Positions 32,475 through 36,643 of a stretch of 36,643 nt of DNA are shown one piece after another (the stretch's first letter is position 1; each line of letters starts with the position of its first letter). Position numbers and translations under genes: made by a program. Source of the stretch: Oscillospiraceae bacterium (lineage in GTDB: Bacteria > Bacillota > Clostridia > Oscillospirales > WRJC01). The notes beneath the pieces were generated by a model, which saw only the letters and a program-made list of their open reading frames with translations, ran no database searches and was not told the origin of the DNA. The stretch spans positions 1 through 36,643 of the forward strand of contig WQYZ01000023.1 in the NCBI GenBank assembly GCA_009780985.1, in the 5' to 3' direction.

Positions 32475-32504
32475 ATTATATCATAATATTCGCAAAAATG
32501 TCAA
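32475..32504 (-). promoter_or_regulatory. Perfect-hexamer promoter of erm (proximal)
   Basis: Minus-strand TTGACA (32499-32504), 18 bp, TATAAT (32475-32480). The transcript would start near 32468 and include the leader peptide and attenuator. Confidence 0.8.
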
Positions 32505-32526
32505 GGGAAACATTAAAAATTTTTGT

Positions 32527-32585
32527 TTTTATATTGACATTTTTATATTTATGCTGTATAATAAAAATGTGAAGATTATAAAATA
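32527..32585. repeat. 59-bp direct repeat, copy 1 (contains a rightward promoter)
   Basis: Identical over all 59 bp to 33403-33461. It contains TTGACA-17-TATAAT (32534-32562) reading into the lipoprotein gene. Confidence 0.95.
32534..32562 (+). promoter_or_regulatory. Perfect sigmaA consensus promoter of the lipoprotein gene
   Basis: TTGACA (32534-32539), 17 bp, TATAAT (32557-32562), within 59-bp repeat copy 1 and about 100 bp before the start codon. Confidence 0.85.
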
Positions 32586-32604
32586 TACTTTCATAAAATG
32601 TCAA
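32575..32604 (-). promoter_or_regulatory. Second minus-strand promoter upstream of erm (distal)
   Basis: Minus-strand TTGACA (32599-32604), 18 bp, TATAAT (32575-32580). The surrounding AATGTCAAGGGAAAC is repeated near the proximal erm promoter (32498-32512), so the two promoters look duplicated. Confidence 0.65.
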
Positions 32605-32665
32605 GGGAAACCTTGAATTTTTTATATTAATGAAAATTAAAATTTATTTTAAGAAAGGATTCGCT

Positions 32666-33394
32666 ATGAAAACACATGCAAAACTTCTGTCAGCCGCCAT
32701 GGCATTTATTCTCTCTGCACTCGCTTTCACGGGATGCAGTAGCTCAAACAGCCAGAATACGGCGGCTACAGATACGTCATTGGCTCCGACAATATCGTCG
32801 ACTGTCCCCCCAACCACTGCCGTCCCGACTACAACAGCCGCGCCGACTACTCCGGCTCCGACACAGCCTCCCCCGACATTCGCGGATGCTGTGGTTCTGG
32901 ATTGCACCAAAATTGATTACAACAAACTGGGCAGTGTAAAAGTCCAATCAGCCACTCCCGATCCTCCGGCAGGAGAGACGGCGTATTGGTATTCGCGCGC
33001 ATCGATAGGGGATGTCGTTTTGCAAGCCGTGATACCGCCGTTTGACGCCACACAGAACAACTACATGACCGGCGCGCTGAAAGTTGAAGTCTGGTGCAAC
33101 GATATAACTCTGATGGGCGGCAGCGACAGCCAGTTCGAATTCAGTACAACCACATGCGATGTGGACGAAAATGCCTGGAACTGGAAAAACCAGGTTACGC
33201 AGAACGGCTGGAACACCGTCTATCTGCCATGGGATCAGGCGTCAGTCACCGGTGACCCGGATTATTCCGCCCTGACGTGGCTCCGCATATATGACGTCGG
33301 GCGCACGTGCGACTACGCTATCGGCAGTATCTACGTTGTGCCGTTAAGCGAAGTGCCGCCGGATGTAATAAAATTCTTAGAAGCTATGATGTAA
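32666..33394 (+). CDS. Surface lipoprotein with Thr/Pro linker and possible ligand-binding beta-domain
   Basis: A 242-residue lipoprotein. The signal peptide (MKTHAKLLSAAMAFILSALA) ends in the lipobox FTGC. A Ser/Thr/Pro/Ala-rich linker of about 45 residues follows (TTAAPTTPAPTQPPP). The C-terminal ~150 residues look like an all-beta domain with many Trp residues (AYWYSRAS, NAWNWKN, GWNTVYLPWD, LTWLRIYDV) and end in IGSIYVVPL. This recalls galactose-binding/CBM-like sandwiches, but I cannot name a family. The ATG 32666 has AAAGGA 6 nt upstream; an in-frame ATG at 32630 lacks one. Its promoter lies in a 59-bp repeat that recurs just after the stop codon. Confidence 0.75.
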   Translation: MKTHAKLLSAAMAFILSALAFTGCSSSNSQNTAATDTSLAPTISSTVPPTTAVPTTTAAPTTPAPTQPPPTFADAVVLDCTKIDYNKLGSVKVQSATPDPPAGETAYWYSRASIGDVVLQAVIPPFDATQNNYMTGALKVEVWCNDITLMGGSDSQFEFSTTTCDVDENAWNWKNQVTQNGWNTVYLPWDQASVTGDPDYSALTWLRIYDVGRTCDYAIGSIYVVPLSEVPPDVIKFLEAMM

Positions 33395-33402
33395 AATCTT
33401 TA

Positions 33403-33461
33403 TTTTATATTGACATTTTTATATTTATGCTGTATAATAAAAATGTGAAGATTATAAAATA
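33403..33461. repeat. 59-bp direct repeat, copy 2 (contains a rightward promoter)
   Basis: Exact copy of 32527-32585. It starts 9 bp after the lipoprotein stop codon and carries the same promoter, here reading into the 134-bp inverted-repeat element instead of a gene. Confidence 0.95.
33410..33438 (+). promoter_or_regulatory. Perfect sigmaA consensus promoter without a downstream gene
   Basis: TTGACA (33410-33415), 17 bp, TATAAT (33433-33438). A transcript would start near 33445 and enter the inverted-repeat element 33461-33594. No ORF with a ribosome binding site follows. Confidence 0.8.
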
Positions 33462-33594
33462 AACGTATGGCAACACCTAATGAGTTTATTTCGTTGGGAC
33501 GGTGCAGCCAGTATTTAGTCGGTTTTTTTGTATATTATCTCGTCTTTCCTACCTTGTCAGTATTGGGGCGGATTAATATACTTGCCATACGTTT
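33461..33594. other. 134-bp inverted-repeat element: candidate structured RNA or MITE
   Basis: AAACGTATGGCAA (33461-33473) is perfectly inverted at 33582-33594. Extending outward, 21 of 23 positions match. Inside are an 8-bp hairpin (CCTAATGA 33476-33483 with TCGTTGGG 33491-33498, two G-U pairs and one further T-G) and an 8-bp stem (GTATATTA 33530-33537 with TAATATAC 33574-33581) stacked on the terminal stem. This makes a multi-branched fold. Perfect promoters point inward from both sides. It resembles no RNA family I can name. Confidence 0.5.
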
Positions 33595-33596
33595 AA

Positions 33597-33625
33597 ATTA
33601 TAATATAAAATGTAAAAAATGTCAA
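33597..33625 (-). promoter_or_regulatory. Perfect-hexamer promoter reading leftward into the inverted-repeat element
   Basis: Minus-strand TTGACA (33620-33625), 17 bp, TATAAT (33597-33602), just downstream of the mfd stop. The transcript would start inside the right terminal repeat. Confidence 0.7.
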
Positions 33626-33632
33626 TAAAAAT

Positions 33633-36600
33633 TTAAATTTTTATCTCGCCCAGAACATTCATAATCAGTTTCAAAGTTTCAATAATATCCTCGCCGCTTT
33701 TCAAAAAATATGTGATGTGCGGTTTCTGTCCCATGGACAAGAGAAGCCTGCCGTTCATTTTTGAGGCGGCGATTGTCCATTTTTCAAGCATCTTCTGCCC
33801 ATACGGTTTTGAAAGTATATCAGAATATATAATAACAGCTTTTTTGTCTTTATTTTCGATTGTGTCTATATATTCCGTGCACGCGCTGTTTCTGATTAAC
33901 GCTATATCGATAAGATTCCCCGTGGCTTTCGGGATATTGCCGAACCTGTCCGTCAATTCGTCTTTTAAATCGTCTGCGTCCGCCTGACTCTCGATTGCCG
34001 CGATTCTTTTATATATTTCTATCCTCAGAATTTCGCTCTCCATATATCTTGACGGAATAAATGCGTCAACCGCTATATCAATTAAACATTCCGTGGGTTC
34101 AAGCTCTTCGGGACTTTCTATATTTTCTATGGCGTCGTAATTTAAATCATCTGATACAGGAACTTCAGGCATACCGGGAGTTTCTTTTCTTTTTATATCT
34201 ACGTTGTATTTTTTGCTTCTGACCGTCGGAATACCCGCCGATATATCGGCGGCATATGCATCATCTGTTCCTGTATTCTCTTCTTCTAATTTTTGTAATA
34301 TATCTTCATCGGTAAAACCGAGTTTCTTTCTCTGATCCAATTTTTTCTTCTGGTCGTTGACGGCTTTTTCAAGGATTTTCACATATAAATCATATCCCAC
34401 GCCCTCCATTGCGCCGTGCTGCTGCGAGCCGAGTAAATTTCCCGCACCCCTTATTTCCAAATCGCGCATGGCAATCTTAAATCCCGCCCCGAATTCCGTA
34501 TACTCGCGTATCGCTTTAAGTCTTTTCGCCGCTATTTCCGTTATGACTTTATTTTTCGGATAGGTCAAATACGCATACGCCCGCCTGCTTGAACGTCCCA
34601 CTCTGCCGCGTATCTGATGCAGCTGCGCCAGTCCGAGCCTGTCCGCGTCCTCTACAATAAGCGTGTTCGCGTCGGGTATATCAATCCCGGACTCTATAAT
34701 CGTCGTGCATACGAGAATATCGGTTTCCCCCTGAAGCATGCTCTGCCATACTTTAGACAGACTTTCCTCGTCCATCTGACCGTGTGCAATCCCGATTTTT
34801 ATTTCGTTTTCACTTCCGTCCTCAATGTTAATACTGCTTTCATTTTTGCATAATTCTTTGATTTTCAACGCCGTCTGCTCTATCGTTTCAACCCTGTTGT
34901 GCAGATAAAACACTTGTCCGCCTCTGCGTATCTCGTTTTTTATCGCCTCTGAGATTATATTGTCGTCGTACTCGAAAATATATGTCTGCACGGGAATCCT
35001 GTCGTGCGGGGCTTCTTCTATGACCGACATGTCGCGTATGCCGGACAAAGCCATATTCAACGTTCTGGGAATGGGCGTAGCCGTAAGAGTCAGAACGTCT
35101 ATATCTTCTGCGACCTGCTTTATTTTTTCTTTATGCGCGACCCCGAAACGCTGTTCCTCGTCCACAATCAGCAAGCCCAAATCTTTAAATTTAACGTCGT
35201 TTTGTATAATCCTGTGAGTGCCGATTATTATATCGACTTCGCCGGACTTTAATTTCTTTAATATTTCAATCTGTTCTTTTTTTGACCTGAATCTCGACAG
35301 CATATCTATTTTGACCGGAAACTCCCTGAATCTCGACAAAATCGTCTGATAATGCTGCCATGCCAAAATAGTGGTAGGCACTAAAATCGCCGCCTGTTTG
35401 GATTCCGAAACGCACTTGAAAACGGCTCTCAGCGCGACTTCGGTTTTGCCGAATCCGACGTCGCCGCATAACAGCCTGTCCATAGGAACCGGCTGCTGCA
35501 TATCTGTTTTTATCTGCTCTGCACAGACTAACTGGTCTTCGGTTTCTGTGTATTCGAACAGCGATTCAAAATCTTTCTGCCATTCTGTGTCGGACTGAAA
35601 TGCGTAGCCTTTTTTTAACTGACGGGCGGCATATAGTTTTATAAGTTCGTTTGCTATATCTTTTGCCGCCGATTTTGCCCGCGATTTTGCCTTCTGCCAG
35701 TTTGAACCTCCCATTTTAGACAGTTTTACACTCGAGTCCTCGCTCCGCGCCCCGATATATTTTGAAACCAAATCAAGCTGATTGCACGGCACATATAATA
35801 TATCCGAACCGTCGTATTTTATTTTTATAAAATCTTTCTGCACCCCGCCGGAAACGTCCAGTCTTTCTATTCCCATGAATATGCCTATGCCGTAATTGCT
35901 GTGGACGACGTAGTCTCCCGCAGTCAAATCCGTATACGACATGATTTTCTGCCGCGACGACTGCTGGGATTTCTTCCCGCCCTGATTATATATGCTGCGC
36001 TTTTTCAGAGTTTCCACGCGCTTGTCGGACAAACTGTCAGTGATTAACGCAAATTTCTGCTTCGGAAGTTCAAATCCCCGGATATCGCATAAATTTGCGG
36101 AATTCAGCAGTTTCGGAGTTTTTATAATAACCGCATATCCGCCGGGCAAATCGTTAATATCTTTATATCTGTTTATATCAACCGAAATATATTTGATTTC
36201 AAAATCGCTCAAAGTGTCGGCGAGGCTTTTTATCCCCGCGTCCGAATTGAGAAAAACTATGATTTTATAGCCCGAAGACGCGAAATTTTCCAAATCGTCT
36301 TTTAATATATTAAATCCCTCTGAAATATGCGGAGACTGTCTTGTGGTAAAAGAAAACAGCCCGGCTAAATTTATATCAAGTCCGCTGACAAACATATCGC
36401 ATATTACCGTCTTGAATTTAGTCCTGAATATATTAAAATCTTCAAGCGTCGCCGAATAATACGCGTTTTTGCCGTCGATATAGCCTTTTTCGACCAAATC
36501 GATTACGGTTTCCGTAATGATTTGCTCCGAGACTTTCTGTCTCTCGTTGATTCTTAAAGACTCGTTCATAAACAAAACGGTAGAATCGGCGTCAAAATAA

Positions 36601-36643
36601 TCCAGCAAACACTCTTTATTTTCATAAATACACGAAATAAACC
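33633..36643 (-). CDS. mfd: Transcription-repair coupling factor Mfd (5' end outside window)
   Basis: At least 1002 residues of Mfd; the frame is open to the window edge (TTG at 36608 is internal), and about 150 N-terminal residues are missing. Visible order: the end of the UvrB-like region; the CarD-like RNA-polymerase interaction domain (AGDYVVHSNYGIGIFMGIER); a helix linker; then the SF2 translocase with Walker A CGDVGFGKTE, DEEQRFGV, TATPIPRT, and the RecG-like block IRGRVGRSSRRAYAYL plus LEIRGAGNLLGSQQHG; and the C-terminal TRCF domain (about the last 130 residues). Known role: pushes stalled RNA polymerase off lesions and recruits UvrA. It is the last gene at the right edge; no clear terminator follows the stop. 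Confidence 0.95.
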   Translation of the reverse strand, partial: FISCIYENKECLLDYFDADSTVLFMNESLRINERQKVSEQIITETVIDLVEKGYIDGKNAYYSATLEDFNIFRTKFKTVICDMFVSGLDINLAGLFSFTTRQSPHISEGFNILKDDLENFASSGYKIIVFLNSDAGIKSLADTLSDFEIKYISVDINRYKDINDLPGGYAVIIKTPKLLNSANLCDIRGFELPKQKFALITDSLSDKRVETLKKRSIYNQGGKKSQQSSRQKIMSYTDLTAGDYVVHSNYGIGIFMGIERLDVSGGVQKDFIKIKYDGSDILYVPCNQLDLVSKYIGARSEDSSVKLSKMGGSNWQKAKSRAKSAAKDIANELIKLYAARQLKKGYAFQSDTEWQKDFESLFEYTETEDQLVCAEQIKTDMQQPVPMDRLLCGDVGFGKTEVALRAVFKCVSESKQAAILVPTTILAWQHYQTILSRFREFPVKIDMLSRFRSKKEQIEILKKLKSGEVDIIIGTHRIIQNDVKFKDLGLLIVDEEQRFGVAHKEKIKQVAEDIDVLTLTATPIPRTLNMALSGIRDMSVIEEAPHDRIPVQTYIFEYDDNIISEAIKNEIRRGGQVFYLHNRVETIEQTALKIKELCKNESSINIEDGSENEIKIGIAHGQMDEESLSKVWQSMLQGETDILVCTTIIESGIDIPDANTLIVEDADRLGLAQLHQIRGRVGRSSRRAYAYLTYPKNKVITEIAAKRLKAIREYTEFGAGFKIAMRDLEIRGAGNLLGSQQHGAMEGVGYDLYVKILEKAVNDQKKKLDQRKKLGFTDEDILQKLEEENTGTDDAYAADISAGIPTVRSKKYNVDIKRKETPGMPEVPVSDDLNYDAIENIESPEELEPTECLIDIAVDAFIPSRYMESEILRIEIYKRIAAIESQADADDLKDELTDRFGNIPKATGNLIDIALIRNSACTEYIDTIENKDKKAVIIYSDILSKPYGQKMLEKWTIAASKMNGRLLLSMGQKPHITYFLKSGEDIIETLKLIMNVLGEIKI

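Noticed and set aside
33461-33594. SRP RNA, 6S RNA or a known riboswitch
   Set aside because: The conserved cores of those RNAs (e.g. GGAAGGAAGCA of SRP RNA) are absent and no gene follows on the sense strand.
36606-36608. TTG at 36608 as the start of mfd
   Set aside because: The frame stays open to the window edge with Mfd-like sequence upstream and no ribosome binding site. About 150 residues of the family's N terminus would be missing.

Overview
The window looks like chromosomal DNA of an AT-rich, endospore-forming Firmicute of the class Clostridia. The support is the spore protease gene gpr divergent from spoIIP and close to rpsT, strong AGGAGG-type ribosome binding sites, sigmaA-type promoters (TTGACA, 17 bp, TATAAT) and a predicted monoderm envelope (S-layer-homology protein, lipoproteins). 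No rRNA, tRNA, CRISPR array, prophage or transposase gene was seen. Palindromic MITE-like elements are present at four places.

Layout. 1-228 is the 3' end of a tRNA-guanine transglycosylase gene. 344-1615 (minus) is a uroporphyrinogen-decarboxylase-like protein. 1771-6374 is a three-gene unit in which two paralogous MutS-like ATPases flank an anion permease; it meets a Fur-family repressor gene head-on. 6984-7826 holds two small proteins and a small XRE regulator. 8007-9791 is rqcH (ribosome quality control). 9951-18449 is a potassium-uptake locus in the order kdpE-kdpF-kdpA-kdpB-kdpC-kdpD, with large palindromes between kdpB and kdpC and between kdpC and kdpD. 18538-22483 holds a conserved helical protein, rpsT, a DUF4430-like lipoprotein, gpr and spoIIP. 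22542-23807 is cinA. 24125-27859 is a tight operon of two endonuclease/exonuclease/phosphatase-fold enzymes around a secreted SLH-CAP protein, ending in a GNAT acetyltransferase. 28012-32321 (minus) carries an ABC exporter, a flavoprotein-Rieske oxidoreductase and an Erm-type 23S rRNA methylase. 32666-33394 is a surface lipoprotein. 33633-36643 (minus) is mfd, cut by the window edge.

How the parts work together. KdpD and KdpE should control the KdpFABC potassium pump. The Erm methylase should protect ribosomes from macrolide-type drugs; its leader shows a 7-residue peptide ending Arg-Ile-Arg, then an intrinsic terminator, then a hairpin beside the erm ribosome binding site, which suggests drug-induced attenuation. 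RqcH and Mfd serve stalled ribosomes and stalled RNA polymerase. GPR and SpoIIP act in spore germination and engulfment.

The most unusual points are: the erm leader; the MutS-like/permease/MutS-like unit with Asn in the Walker B position; gpr, which appears to start at ATT; a palindromic element that supplies the last 20 residues and the stop codon of the ABC exporter; and the 32.4-33.6 kb interval, where five perfect -35/-10 promoter pairs, a 59-bp exact duplication and a 134-bp inverted-repeat element with convergent promoters lie together.
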